Below are positions 46,323 to 57,983 of a stretch of 64,000 bases of DNA, one piece after another (the first letter of the stretch is position 1; each line of letters begins with the position of its first letter). A program made the position numbers and the translations under genes. The stretch comes from Glutinoglossum americanum (taxonomy: Eukaryota; Ascomycota; Geoglossomycetes; Geoglossales; Geoglossaceae): contig JAGHQL010000042.1 of the NCBI GenBank assembly GCA_020080175.1, positions 1-64,000 on the forward strand, written 5' to 3'. Under the pieces are notes generated by a model. The model ran no database searches. It worked only from the letters and a program-made list of their open reading frames with translations, and was not told where the DNA came from.

Positions 46323-48614
46323 ATGGATATATTTAAATTACTCGCCCGATCGACCAACCTTAAGACGACAGCCTCCAGCTCTCCCCAGTCAACCTTACCA
46401 TCCAGTGGTGCTCGACAAAACCCTCAACTATTTGGAAACGATGACGAGAACCTGTGCCGATCAAGACAGAAGGGTAAAAAGCGGAAAAGGGGCAGATCTA
46501 CAGCAGATGACTCGGGCGCAATTCCTGAGGAGCTGGACTTTTTCGGTAACAAAAGTGCGAGGATAGATCGGCTTGAGGGTACTCTCTCGGGACCCCAGGA
46601 TCGTCCCTCAAACATAACCCTAGAAAGGGAAGAGAGGGAAAGAGATAGCACTATTGCTTTGGGTACTGAGATCCTGGATGAAGAAGAGTGCCGTCGTATC
46701 CTTAAGTCGCATAAGCTAAAGATCACACTACTTTCATCTCCAGAGAAGCAGAAGAAGGGCCGTAAGGTTGACACAACAAATACGTCCACTAGTAACGGGA
46801 AGGCTCACCCGCAGCTCTTCCCTCAGCCTCTGACATCTTTCGATCAGCTATTGTCCAGATACAAAATAGCCGGAAGGTTGGCACAGAATATTGTGAATCA
46901 AGGATACAACCTTCCCACAGAGGTGCAGCTCGGTAGCTTGCCGTTACTGTTGGAATCAAACGAAGCGGAGTTGGTAGGTTTCCAAGACCCGTTGAAGAGG
47001 AAGGATGACATAAAAAGACGAGGGGAAAAGATGCAAGCCGGGACAGATCTCCTGGCTGTGGCGCCGACTGGTAGTGGTAAGACGCTCTCATACCTGATAC
47101 CTGTGCTAGATGGGTTGCTACGGGAAAGGCGGATACCGGATGGCTCGGATCATGATATGGAAAGGGATGTTAAAGCCATTGTTATTGCCCCAACAAAAGA
47201 GTTGGCAAAGCAGATCTTAAACGAGGCTCGGAAACTCGTGGTTGGTACGGGTATCAAGGTGGCTGGAATGCGTAAAGGCATGGTGGTTTCGAAAGGCACT
47301 GAAGTTGATGGCAACGGCAATCATGACTACGGTTACGATCACGATGGAGAAGGAGATACAGGAGGTGAAACCATCAGCCCCGACGACGATGAGTTAGAGG
47401 ACGATGGAGTCAGATTACGGAAAAAGCACCCGGGGCAGTTAGTCAGGGCGCATGTGCTGATATCGACTCCATTGACGCTACTTCACGCAATCACGAATGG
47501 CGTTAGTGGCTCAACATCTCCCCTTCCTATTGTACGATACCTAGTGCTGGACGAGGCAGATGTTCTTTTAGACCCGCTTTTTCGATCGCAAACGTTGGGA
47601 ATCTGGGGAGCGTGCAACAACCCGCATCTCCGTGTTAGTCTTTGGTCTGCAACCATGGGCTCCAGCGTCGAAACCCTTGCTCAATCTACCATCTCAACGA
47701 GGAGAAAATCATTAGGTCTTTTATCAGCCAGATTTATTCGGCTGGTGGTTGGCCTTAAGGACTCCGCCATCCCTAACATATCCCACAGGTTAACCTATGC
47801 CGCCACCGAGCAAGGCAAGCTTCTTGCCTTCCGCCAACTCCTGCATCCCACTGCATCATCCACCGATTCCGCTCCACCGCTCCGCCCGCCGTTTCTGGTG
47901 TTCACCCAGACCATTCCCCGGGCCATCGCATTGCACTCCGAGCTGCTCTATGACATCCCTGCTGAAGCTGGCGGCTCTTCTCGTATCGCAGTCTTACATT
48001 CCGACCTCTCCGAACTGCAGAGGGACCGTATTATGACCCGCTTCCGTAAGGGGGAGGTCTGGGTGCTCATTACGACAGACCTCCTAGCTCGTGGTATTGA
48101 CTTTCGTGGCATCAATGGCGTCGTCAACTATGATGTCCCGAACTCCGGCGCAGCATATATCCATCGTGTGGGACGTACTGGGCGGGCTGGTAGAGATGGT
48201 GGCGTGGCTGTGACACTCTATACAAAAGAGGATATACCATACATCAAAAATGTCGCGAACATCATCGCTGCGAGCGAAAAGCTGAGTGGGAAGAGCAAAG
48301 ATGCCCAGGGGGGCCTGCAGAGGTGGCTACTAGACATGCTTCCGACCCCAACTAAGAATGACAAGAAGCGCCTGAAGCTGCATGGTGTTGAGGAGCGCCG
48401 AGCCAGTATGGCTGGGCGAGACTCTAAATCCGCTAGGAAGATGCGTATCAGTACGAAAAGTGGCTTTGATCGCCGGATGGAGCATAATAGGAGCGGGACC
48501 GTGCACCGGAGACGCCAGGTTGTCAGGAGCAGAGATGATGCCGTCCATGGCGTTAATGACGAAGATTATCTTAGTGAGGGAGCTGGTAGCGAGTGGAGTG
48601 GCTTTGACGACTGA
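46323..48614 (+). CDS. rok1: DEAD-box RNA helicase Rok1 (DDX52)
   Basis: Single exon, 763 aa. ATG at 46323 (MDIFKLLARST, the typical Rok1 start); a frame start at 46308 is GTG only. The N-terminal ~190 residues are charged and variable. Helicase motifs: Q-motif region YNLPTEVQLGSLP, Walker A APTGSGKT (247-254), Ia APTKELAKQI, Ib LISTPLTLL, DEAD (410-413), SAT (442-444), LVFTQTIPRA, TTDLLARGIDFRG and HRVGRTGR (614-621). An acidic, glycine-rich insert of about 40 residues (DGNGNHDYGYDHDGEG...) lies between Ia and Ib. Rok1 acts in early 18S pre-rRNA processing in the nucleolus. The C-terminus is basic then acidic. Complete and intact. Confidence 0.95.
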   Translation: MDIFKLLARSTNLKTTASSSPQSTLPSSGARQNPQLFGNDDENLCRSRQKGKKRKRGRSTADDSGAIPEELDFFGNKSARIDRLEGTLSGPQDRPSNITLEREERERDSTIALGTEILDEEECRRILKSHKLKITLLSSPEKQKKGRKVDTTNTSTSNGKAHPQLFPQPLTSFDQLLSRYKIAGRLAQNIVNQGYNLPTEVQLGSLPLLLESNEAELVGFQDPLKRKDDIKRRGEKMQAGTDLLAVAPTGSGKTLSYLIPVLDGLLRERRIPDGSDHDMERDVKAIVIAPTKELAKQILNEARKLVVGTGIKVAGMRKGMVVSKGTEVDGNGNHDYGYDHDGEGDTGGETISPDDDELEDDGVRLRKKHPGQLVRAHVLISTPLTLLHAITNGVSGSTSPLPIVRYLVLDEADVLLDPLFRSQTLGIWGACNNPHLRVSLWSATMGSSVETLAQSTISTRRKSLGLLSARFIRLVVGLKDSAIPNISHRLTYAATEQGKLLAFRQLLHPTASSTDSAPPLRPPFLVFTQTIPRAIALHSELLYDIPAEAGGSSRIAVLHSDLSELQRDRIMTRFRKGEVWVLITTDLLARGIDFRGINGVVNYDVPNSGAAYIHRVGRTGRAGRDGGVAVTLYTKEDIPYIKNVANIIAASEKLSGKSKDAQGGLQRWLLDMLPTPTKNDKKRLKLHGVEERRASMAGRDSKSARKMRISTKSGFDRRMEHNRSGTVHRRRQVVRSRDDAVHGVNDEDYLSEGAGSEWSGFDD

Positions 48615-49003
48615 ACAATGGACTTTTTATACATCTATGGTTTTCTAGAGGCTTATGGGGTACCTTGAGGGTAAAGAAACATCTATTCTCTTTCCATGTG
48701 GGGATGAAAAACCGTGGGAAGAGGGGAAGGGGGCCTCTTCGGTCATATCAGAAGCTGTCACATGACCTTACATGAAACTAAATACATGTAAACTCATAGA
48801 ATTGTATAAGAAATCGCGTAGAATACCCGATGGACGTGATATTAGAAAGAGGGGTACTTTGGCGCATTGAAAATTTCTTTCTCTGAAACCTTGCCATCGC
48901 TGCCGTCGTAATGTTAACCGAGCTGATACAGCGATGAGGATGTCACGATAGCGAGAAAACTCTTTCCCTTCTAGTACAGGCCCTTAACTACATAGTCTCC
49001 GCC
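48615..49003. other. Spacer rok1 / Rab gene
   Basis: About 390 bases between tandem genes. No gene or RNA recognised. Confidence 0.6.
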
Positions 49004-50299
49004 ATGGTGAGACAGCGAGCCCCTTCCCAGTCATCGACGAATTCATCGGTGCCAGAGCGGGATCAGGTTTGTTCCTCTGAGACCTTTACGCCGCCTGCTC
49101 CTGTTCCCTAAGCTGACTTAAATTTCCTCGTTTCTCGACGTAGGAACTTGGTAGTATGTACGACTACCTCGCAAAGATTATATTACTTGGACCCAGTGGG
49201 TCGGGAAAGTGGGTTTATCTCTGGCGATGTGGATCCACGGTCGTGGATAGCGGATTAAAGCTTATTATTCGCGGATGTTAGGTCATGTTTACTTCACCGA
49301 TTTATCAAGGATGAGTGTATGGATACCGCCTCTAACTAACGTGAAAGTTGTGGTTTGGGTGGGGGCTTACGGTGTGGAAAATAGGGAGAGTGCTATCGTC
49401 ACAGACTATTGGTGTGGAGTTTGCGTCTAAGATTATCAAGGTCGGCACGGGGCATCAGAGGAAACGAATAAAGCTACAAGTGAGGCGCGATTTCAAGCTA
49501 CACTTGGTGGATGAGGGGCTAATAATAGTTTATTGCTATACAGCTCTGGGATACTGCCGGTACAGAGAGGTTCCGCTCCGTATCACGATCTTATTATCGT
49601 GGGGCTGCTGGCGCGTTGCTGGTCTACGATATTGCATCGCATCCCTCATTTGCGTCGCTCCCAACGTTCCTCAATGATGCTCGTGCTCTAGCATCACCAA
49701 ATCTTACCCTCCTCCTTGTTGGAAACAAATCAGACCTTGCATCGACTCATGCCAACGGCTCACTACTCGATGCGCCAATCCCACCGGCCACTCCTTCGAG
49801 TGTTAGCAGCAAGACATCGTCACTCCTATTTAGTGGAGGCAACTCTTTGCCGAACACTCCTGCTGTCGGTTTGGGAACAAGGAGCGCAGCGACGATAGCA
49901 CCGGAGGGAAGAGAAGTCCTACCGGAGGAGGCATCTCGGTGGGCTTCTGCTATGAATATACCAGTCTGTGTTGAAACATCAGCGTACACCGGGGAGAACG
50001 TGGAGGAGGTATTCAACCGATTGGCGCGGATGATCCTAACAAAGATTGAGCTTGGAGAAGTGGATCCCGATGACCCGCAGAGTGGGATACAGTATGGCGA
50101 TAGCGGTGCGTGGGGCACAGGGGCTAGTGATGGGGGAAGCATCAAGAGTGGGATGACCGTTGAGGATGGAGTTAGCGGAGGTAGACGGAGACGAAGAGGT
50201 GGAGCGAGAGGGGGTGCGAATGGATGGATGGGAGGGATGAGAGAGTGGGAAGGCGTCTTTCGGCTAGATAGTCGAAGGCGGAAGCGTGGATGCTGTTGA
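49004..50299 (+). CDS. Rab4-like small GTPase with internal insertion, five exons
   Basis: Exons 49004-49066, 49144-49208, 49282-49316, 49385-49479 and 49544-50299 give 337 aa, long for a Rab (usually 200-220). GTPase motifs appear only after splicing: P-loop GPSGSGKS (37-44), [11 protein letters not shown], effector region [20 protein letters not shown] (88-96), NKSD (147-150) and ETSA (230-233). [19 protein letters not shown] points to the Rab2/Rab4/Rab14 branch, most like Rab4/Ypt4. A ~55-residue S/T/P-rich insert (about 152-205) separates NKSD from the rest, and a G/R-rich tail precedes the C-terminal CC for double geranylgeranylation. Likely acts in endosomal recycling by family. Sequence supports an intact gene. 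Confidence 0.9.
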
Positions 50300-51070
50300 T
50301 GATTGCCGTTGCTAGGCAGTGCTCCGGTCCCGCTCTTATTAGACACGCTTTATGTGGAATTACGGAATGCCTGGCTCGGCCGCTATTACGTCAGGTAGAG
50401 GTTTTCCGAGGGTCACAAGGCGGATTATATACACTTTTTCTGCGGCGTTTACAGGGATTTTCTTGTCTAGCTAGGTGGCCTAGACCCGTGAAATATCCTG
50501 GCATCTGGGGCGTTCTTTTGTTTTCCCCTTCCACCATCTCTTATGCAGACTATCGATATCTCTCTGCACTTAATATTTCCTAAATTTCGTCTGGTACGTT
50601 TTTAGACTGTCGCTACTACTTGTACCACCATGAAATAAACACCCCCGATTGTCTGGTAATGAGGGAAGATACATAGTAATGATTAATTAATTTCGGGAGA
50701 GGTTCATTTATTTGTGCGCAAACCTCAAAATCTGGTTAACTGTTAGAGATTGGGATTACAAGGTCCATGCACATGACCGGGGCGACATCACAACTCAGTG
50801 AACGATTGTTCTAAGCCCTGGTCGGCCGTCAATTACCCAATCTGACCGCGAAGAGGGGATATTCCGTATGGAATGCTCTGAATTGCTGCAGATGTTTGTC
50901 TGGAAGTGGTTACCGAAGGTACATACATAACCCACCCTGGAGGTCTACTAGGTGATCCCCTACACTTTTAACATGATTACGAGACAGACGTTATCGGCAC
51001 AGAAACCACTACCTCTAAGAAAGGATCATAAGAATAGCGAGTCCTCCAATTCCCCTCCGACATACCCACA
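50300..51070. other. Spacer Rab gene / beta-mannosidase
   Basis: About 770 bases between tandem genes, no gene or RNA supported. Should contain the beta-mannosidase promoter. Confidence 0.6.
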
Positions 51071-53935
51071 ATGGCGAAACGTATTGTCAAGCCCTTGAAA
51101 CAGGGCTGGACGTTCAAACAGGCAGATGACGAGGCTTCGATGTATCTTCCCGTTGCTCAATTTCCTACGAATGTCCACCTTGACCTCCTCGCCAACGGGC
51201 TGATCCCAGATCCGTTCTTCGCGAAAAACGAGACAGATGTACAATGGGTGGGCGAGAAGTCGTGGAAATACCGCGTTATATTCCAATCACCCAGCATTCT
51301 CACTGGCAACAGCAGGCAAAAGAAGGCTGTACTGGAATTTGATGGATTGGATACATATGCGACGGTGGTGCTTAATGGGGTCGAGATCCTGAAGACGGAC
51401 AATATGTTCGTTCCCGAGAGAGTGGAAGTTTCAGAGCTTCTAGTAAGGGAGGAAGCCAGGGAGAATAGATTGGAGATTACATTTGAGAGCGCTTACCTAG
51501 TTGGGAAGAGGATTCCTGAGATGTACCCGAAACACCACTGGGGTTGCTGGAATGGCGATCCTAGTAGGTTGGCGGTGAGGAAAGCACAGTATCACTATGT
51601 GGGTCTCTGCCACTGACAGATTTTGCCGCCTGTGAGGACAGGCTGCTAATTGGGGTGTTTGCCCTAGGGGTGGGATTGGGGTCCAACGCTTCTTTCATGC
51701 GGGCCATGGCGTCCTGTCAATCTTGAGGTGTACGAGTCTCGAATTGCAGATCTTCACTTCACAGCGGACGTGAAACAGTCTCTGAAATCCGCTGAGATCC
51801 TCGTAAGAGCAGACATCGAGGGACTAGCTACAACTGTGAAGTTTGATATCCTGCTGAAGGATAAGGTGGTTGGTACAGAGGTAGCTGAAGCGAGCCACGG
51901 TACTGCCACTGCTACCTTCTTAACGCAAAACCCTGAGTTATGGTATCCCGCGGGTTATGGGATGCAGCCACTATACACCCTGACAGCTAGGCTTTTCGCC
52001 GGCTGCGAAGAGGTGGATGCTGAGAGCAAACGATTCGGTCTCCGGAGGTTGAACGTAGTGCAACGGAAACTCGTCGATGCCCCCGGAACTACATTTTTCT
52101 TCGAAGTCAATAGTATCCCAATTTTCTGTGGCGGAAGCAACTGGATTCCAGCGGATAGCTTCGTCCCTCGAATAAGCAGGGATAAATACCGGGACTGGGT
52201 CAGGTTGGCCGTTGAGGGCAACCAACGCATGATTCGAGTGTGGGGTGGCGGCATTTTTGAAGAACAAGGCTTCTACGACTCTTGCGACGAGATGGGTCTC
52301 CTGGTCTGGCAAGACTTCCTCTTTGGTTGCGGTAACTATCCTGCGTATCCTGAATTCCTCAAGTCTGTCGAACGCGAAGCGATCGCCAATGTGAAACTTC
52401 TACGGCATCATCCTTCGATCGTTATCTTTGCCGGTAACAATGAGGACTACCAGTACCAAGAGTCTGAGAACTTGGACTATGACCCTGAGGACCACGACCC
52501 GCAGAGTTGGTTAAAGAGCTCGTTTCCGGCGAGGTATATCTATGAGAAGCTGCTCGTGGATGTAACCAAGGAGCACGCGCCGGGGACTTACTATCACTTT
52601 GGGTCGCCATGGGGTGGAAAGAACACGCGGGACCCTACAATTGGGGATATTCATCAGTGGAATGGTGAGGTCCGGGTAACTAAATCGAAATGATGTTGAG
52701 CTAATTTGTATGGTTATATAGTCTGGCATGGGACTCAAGAGAAATACCAGGATTTTGACAAGCTCATCGGCCGCTTCGTCTCAGAGTTCGGCATGGAGGC
52801 ATTCCCGAATATCAAGACGGTCGATAGCTATCTCCCGAAGGGGTGTATGGAAAGGTACCCGCAATCGTCTACGGTCGACTTTCACAACAAAGCCGCTGGC
52901 CATGAGAGAAGAATCGCGTTGTAAGCTGACGCTCATGTTATTGTAGTGGGGCAGATAAACTTACCATTGGGAGCAGATACCTTGTGGAAAACATGCAATA
53001 CAAATTCGACCCCATAGAACAGTTTATCTACTGTACCCAACTCATGCAAGCCGAGTGTCTCAGTAGCGCTTACAGACTCTGGAAACGGCAATGGAAAGGC
53101 CCAGGCCGCGAGTATTGCGCTGGTGCCCTAGTGTGGCAGCTCAACGATTGCTGGCCTGTGACATCTTGGTGAGTAAAACCTTCCGGGAGTTTCACCTAAC
53201 CCACTTGTGCCCTTGTATTCTCCAGGAAAGTGACGGCCAACTAATCGGCGGAGTAGGGCGATTGTAGACTATTATCTCCGCCCTAAGCACGCCTACTATG
53301 CCATAAAGCGAGAACTCGCCCCCGTCACTATTGGCCTCAAACGCACCACCACTACTCTCTTTCCCCCAGATAACAAATACTCCCGTATCCCCCTAGGGAT
53401 ATCCCACAAAATTTCGATGTGGGCCACCAATCTTTCCACCAAGTCTCGCACTGTCAGTGTCTCCATCAGAGCCTTTGACGTCACTACCGGAGCTGAAATC
53501 TACAACGCTGCTGTTCGGGAGAAGATTATCCTTCCTCCAAACTGTAGCATCGAGATCATAGAGCTTGATGTCCCGGTCCAGGGAAACAGTGAGGATGCGC
53601 ATATGAAAACCGTTATCGCAGCTTACCTCCATGACTCGTCATCCGGGAGACAGCTCGCCCGGTACGTCAGCTGGCCAGATCCACTGAAATACGTTCCCCT
53701 GCAGCAGCCAAAACACCTTCAGCTCAGGATCGCGCCGGACGCGCAGAGTGTAGAGGTGAGCGCAGAGATTCCGGTCAAGGGGATTGCGTTGGAGGCTGCA
53801 GATGGGGAGGCGGAAGAGCTGGTGTGGGATGATAACTGTGTGGATATTGTGCCTGGAGAGGCGGTTGTGTTAGGGGTTAGGGGTTTGAAGGTGGGGGAAG
53901 AGGAGAGGGTGAGGGTGAGGTATCTAGGGCTCTGA
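51071..53935 (+). CDS. Beta-mannosidase B-type (GH2), five exons
   Basis: Exons 51071-51598, 51668-52664, 52722-52920, 52977-53168 and 53257-53935 give 864 aa, close to the ~845 of fungal beta-mannosidase B. No signal peptide follows the ATG (MAKRIVKPLKQGWTF), which suits the intracellular B clade. Domains: N-terminal sugar-binding sandwich (WKYRVIFQ, LEFDGLDTYATVVLNG, YPKHHWGCWNGDPS joined to GWDWGPTLL), immunoglobulin-like domain, then the TIM barrel with RVWGGGIFEEQGFYDSCDE and the acid/base Glu435 in FAGNNED, and the nucleophile Glu530 in VSEFGMEAFP. It removes terminal beta-mannose from mannan/galactomannan oligosaccharides. The last intron acceptor was set at 53256 so that TSW joins AIVDYYLRPK; a nearer CAG would break the frame. 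Confidence 0.93.
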
Positions 53936-55965
53936 GGCCTCAGGGAGGCACTCGGCGTCGATAGAATTATCACTACCCATCGCTTGGTCTACTACACTAT
54001 CTTCCTAACCAATTCTGAGCTATCTTCTCATTAGCATCCACGCTTAGGTAAGTTGAAATTTCCTAGCGGTTAGCCTAGATGTCTTCCCACTCTCATTATT
54101 AATGAATTGACTATCCTTCTTAGTTCCTGAGTAGAGATACTAAGTTTTGGACAAGAATTGGATAGAGCTTTGCTGATATCGGATGGGTAACTCTCCCAAA
54201 ACAGGACTTTGGGCTATCGCGCAGATTCTGGCTCGAATAGTCAACCTGTCTGCGTAATTGAAGCCTATCTCTCACTTTCGGCTCGGTTCCTACTTCAATT
54301 CCACACCTTCCTGTACTTATCCTAGCTCAACCTACTCTAGTTCTTTCTATCGATCTACACAATCATCATGCCTATACGCCATCTCCTAGTTACGGTCCCT
54401 CTCGCGCGCCCCTGTTCCATGCGGTGCGCAAAGAGCTACTAGACGGATCCGAAGCTCGAATGCGACTGCAGCAATACTGTTAATGGCAAATTCCATAGGT
54501 GCTGCCGCTGTCACTTCCTTCGAAAGAAATATGTTTTGGTAGTGTCTGCCTTTTCCCTCCTCACTTTGCCTTCACTTTGCCAGGCCAATATCACAGAGGT
54601 CTCAAATCACTTCGTGTGCGCGCTCGACCGACTAGAGAGTGTAGTTAGTGCATACAATACAGCTTTAGCCAAGTGCTCTAAGACGGGTCAAAGCCAGACT
54701 GATTCCGCTTCCCCCGCTGCTGCTTTGATATCAGCATCGTCGAAACTCTGGGTCCGTCAGCTGGCATTTACTCGTCGTATAGATAGGTTTTTTTTGCCTT
54801 CCCCACGCTGAGGATCGCCTGGAGCGCGCGATTGCTGTCGGAGAACCAGCTGCGCAAGCGCTTGAGGGCATCGTTGAGGCGTTTCGTTATCATATGAGTT
54901 TTCCCTCTGGCTTGACTAATCGTTCATTCGTCCTGAAACGCTGATTTGATGGGAGTGTAGGCCTGCCTACCCACGAATGTCTTAAAAGAATGTTACCACT
55001 ATGATTGCGATGACGGGGGTGAGGGGAGGGAAACGAAGAGATGGGGGAGAGGAGGAACAGAACCTTCTTGTGGGCTGCGAAAGCTGCACCAGCACACGAA
55101 GTTCTATAGCGACTCCTGGGAAGGATCTCCTAATCGTGGGGGTTTTCCGCCCCTGCTCCTTGGCTTCTAGCTATGAGCCATTCTCTCCATCGGACTTAAG
55201 TTGCTATTTCCTCTTCCTGTTTTTTTACCCAACTTAACTCTTACATGAATAATAAGATAAGATAAGGGTTTGTTCTCAGCCCATAGCGGTGATTTGAAAC
55301 CGGAAAATCCCCTCCAACGGAAATATTATAACCATTAGGTCATGAGCTGTGACAACCTATGGGGGATTGGCTATACGAGTCGGTCTGGTGGAACTGGGCA
55401 TGTCCTTGTCTATCCTTGGCTTCAGTGCAATCTAACTAATCCGATAGGAGAGCTGCAAGGATGGGTCGTACTTATACGGAGATCCTCTACTCTGACCGGC
55501 CACTATTAGCTATTCAGTGGCACGGGATTGTCTAATGCTGTTCACGGCCGAAGTTATTCTGTCTATGGGCGGTCATTGTGGTGAACCACTTCATGTATCT
55601 GTTGAAGGTGTGGTTTGGAAAACATCAGTTGTTGTTCGTGGGCGTTAAGTGATGCTACATTACCTAATGTACCTGACCCACGTTTTGGTGCGTTACCTAC
55701 CTTACCTCGACTTTGTGTGCTACCACTAGGTGTGTTGATCATTCTTTCAACCCCCAAACTTCCTTCGCATCTTCTACAACCTCACCCTCTTGGGCTCTTG
55801 TTGCTACAGCTCATTACGTACTCCACCTGCGGCTTGCTAAAGTGGCTTTTCAGGGCCAAAACTGTGAGTTTCAAGCTACCACACCCCAGGTCATGGTTAA
55901 TAACGCAAAGAAACTTCAGTAGCGGATATTATTATAACCTGAGTGAGATACCCGTATTTCCAGGG
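53936..55965. other. 2-kb region with no recognised gene
   Basis: It begins the gene-poor right part of the window. Frames such as 54536-54811 lack an ATG and a domain. An open frame runs into the next gene from about 55615 but starts only at TTG. No RNA gene or transposon motif recognised. Confidence 0.5.
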
Positions 55966-56757
55966 ATGAAACTCAAACCCGACATAGCACGCGTTTGCGT
56001 TGGAAAACTCAGCGCCGCTGCGTTGACGAACGCGGGGCTTAGGCCGGGCGATCCTGTCTACCTCCGTAGAGAAGCATCGAGATTCTTCGATTATTACCAC
56101 ATGGTGGACGAGAACGGCCTTCAAGTCGCCCAGGACTTGGTCGATCTGCTCCCTCACATCAACATCAAGGCCGAAATGCAAAGGCTCAGTGATGGGATCA
56201 CCATGTCTGACGCTGAGGAGACCGAGGAAATTAGTGGTACTGGAGTAGCTCCTTATAACCGGCGTTATGCAGTTCACAGACGCATCCATGAATTGCAGAC
56301 TGACACCTTTCCAACCCCTGACCTGTCTCAGTCGACGGGCAGTCCCAAGCCACGCCAAGCCGCCTCTGAGGCAGAGAGCGGTGACCAACGCGGAGAATCG
56401 CCAGCTTCTACTATCCCGAAACGCCGGAGCAAGCGCCTCTGCACCCGGGAGGAGACACCAGGCCCTTCTTGTACTGGAACTCGAGCAGAAGCCGGAATCA
56501 ACTCTAGCGGTGAACAAAAGCGTGCTGTGAACGGAGTTGGGTTCGGTAGGCCTAAGGAATTCTCTTACAACGGTCCAAGCGATCGATATAGAAAGATGCT
56601 CGCACAGCGAAAGCTCGCGGCGCAGTGTGATGAGGGTGTTGGCGAGCCACCCTCTGGACTGACCGGACGTGGAAAGGATATCAAAGCCAAGAAGAGTTCA
56701 GATTACGAGAGACAATTTGAGTTAGGAGATGTGGGTGAGGTTCGTAAGGAGGGTTAG
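55966..56757 (+). CDS. Hypothetical basic protein, unknown family
   Basis: The open frame reaches upstream to 55615 without ATG; the first ATG is at 55966 (MKLKPDIARVCVGKLS), giving 263 aa. The bases just before it (ccgtatttccag) look like a 3' splice site, so a short upstream exon may exist. The first ~80 residues look folded (LTNAGLRPGDPVYLRREASRF, VAQDLVDLLPHI); the rest is charged and disordered with a basic cluster (PKRRSKRL) that could be a nuclear signal. No family is recognised. GC and codon usage look coding and the frame is clean for 380 codons, which is the main support. Confidence 0.55.
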   Translation: MKLKPDIARVCVGKLSAAALTNAGLRPGDPVYLRREASRFFDYYHMVDENGLQVAQDLVDLLPHINIKAEMQRLSDGITMSDAEETEEISGTGVAPYNRRYAVHRRIHELQTDTFPTPDLSQSTGSPKPRQAASEAESGDQRGESPASTIPKRRSKRLCTREETPGPSCTGTRAEAGINSSGEQKRAVNGVGFGRPKEFSYNGPSDRYRKMLAQRKLAAQCDEGVGEPPSGLTGRGKDIKAKKSSDYERQFELGDVGEVRKEG

Positions 56758-57983
56758 GTCGCTCATGGCTACCTCTTCCCGCAGGAGACGACATGTCTTC
56801 TCTACACCTCTCCTTAACATGTACACGGGCACCAAGTCATCTCTGTCGCGCGTTTGTCACCACCGTTGGGTGACTCTCTCCTCTCCATCAGTTCACTCAC
56901 AACAGCGAAGGGTGATAAAGTCTATTTGTACATGAATGCATACCGCAAACATCTCACCTCCCCCTGTCATTTTCTATGGCTATAATCGCTCAGTGCCCAT
57001 CTCCTCTCCCGAACGTAAAAGAAAAAGGCAACCAACGGAGTTTCCTTATTTCATTTTTGTCTAGAATTTCTCCTCTCTCTCCTCTTGCGGATCGGCGGAC
57101 TACATAAAAATGGATGGCTAAAGGGAGACAAATAAATTGCTTACCATTGGACAATGGGTGGGTGAATGCTGTCTGATGTTGATTCTACATCTCGTTGGAT
57201 GTTAGGTCAAGTTCCTTTCACACTCGGTCAACCCGTTCCAGAAGCTCTGGCATCCATAAGCGGGGGCAACCGGGTGAACCCCCAAGGTGCGTGTGACTAT
57301 TATTTACCAGCTGCCAGCACCCCGCCGGCGAGACCCCAGCCATCGGGAGGATGCCCCCTTGGGGCGCGCACACCCACATAACCTAGCTCGGTGCCCCTCC
57401 TTCCAACCCGGCGGCAGCCTAGTGCGAGTCGTCCTGACGCAGGAAAACACACAAAGTTGCCCCCGGCGCGTCAAGAGTTCGAATCACGCCGAGATCGTAA
57501 AATGATTAGATAGGGATTTAGGTAGAAATCGTAGAATGAAACGTAGTAAATAAATAAAAGAGATTACGGTAAGGATGTAGGATGAGGAATCCGAACCTTT
57601 TTTTTTGGCTCCTGGGGGGAGGGGGGTATCCTCCAGCCTTTTCTCTTTTTTTTTGGCTGCCATTTAAATTTCTTAGTCTTTTTTTTTCGACTGCTTTTTA
57701 GTAAAAGGTGTGGCGCTCTCGAACCCCTTATATACCCGTTCGATTTGGATATGAAGCATCCGAAAGCCAGTCATAATCTTCACATTGGAACAGCATTGGG
57801 GCCAAGGTTTTTCAAAATACTGATAAAACCGCCGTTTGTAAGTTGCCTGCCACCCCCTCTCAGATACAATGACGCAGTTAGCGTTGACTGCCGTGCAAGA
57901 GAGGAATCAGGAGATTCTAGTTGCGATCGCCACAAACGGCCGCTACAATAGCCCCCAATCCCCCAATCAGCCATCGACGGCTC
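56758..57983. other. Intergenic region with a GC-rich, hairpin-rich patch
   Basis: About 1.2 kb. At 57235-57500 the DNA is distinctly GC-rich and can form several short hairpins (for example CCAGA/TCTGG at 57237-57249 and GGGGG/CCCCC at 57262-57283). T runs (57598-57608, 57647-57656, 57681-57688) follow. No known RNA family was matched. Confidence 0.4.

Noticed and set aside
53173-53256. Alternative acceptor near 53225 (CTCCAG) for the last beta-mannosidase intron
   Set aside because: It would shift the frame; the acceptor at 53256 restores the conserved WAIVDYYLRPKHA block.
54536-54811. A 91-codon open frame with a hydrophobic start
   Set aside because: It begins at TTG, not ATG, and no splice join gave a sensible start or a family match.
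55615-55965. Upstream part of the 380-codon frame as the N-terminus of the hypothetical gene
   Set aside because: No ATG; the upstream part starts only at TTG and a splice-acceptor-like sequence sits just before the ATG at 55966.
57389-57494. tRNA gene with intron
   Set aside because: A 7-bp acceptor-like stem and a T-loop-like GTTCGAATC are present, but the T-stem does not pair and no A box or anticodon arm can be drawn.
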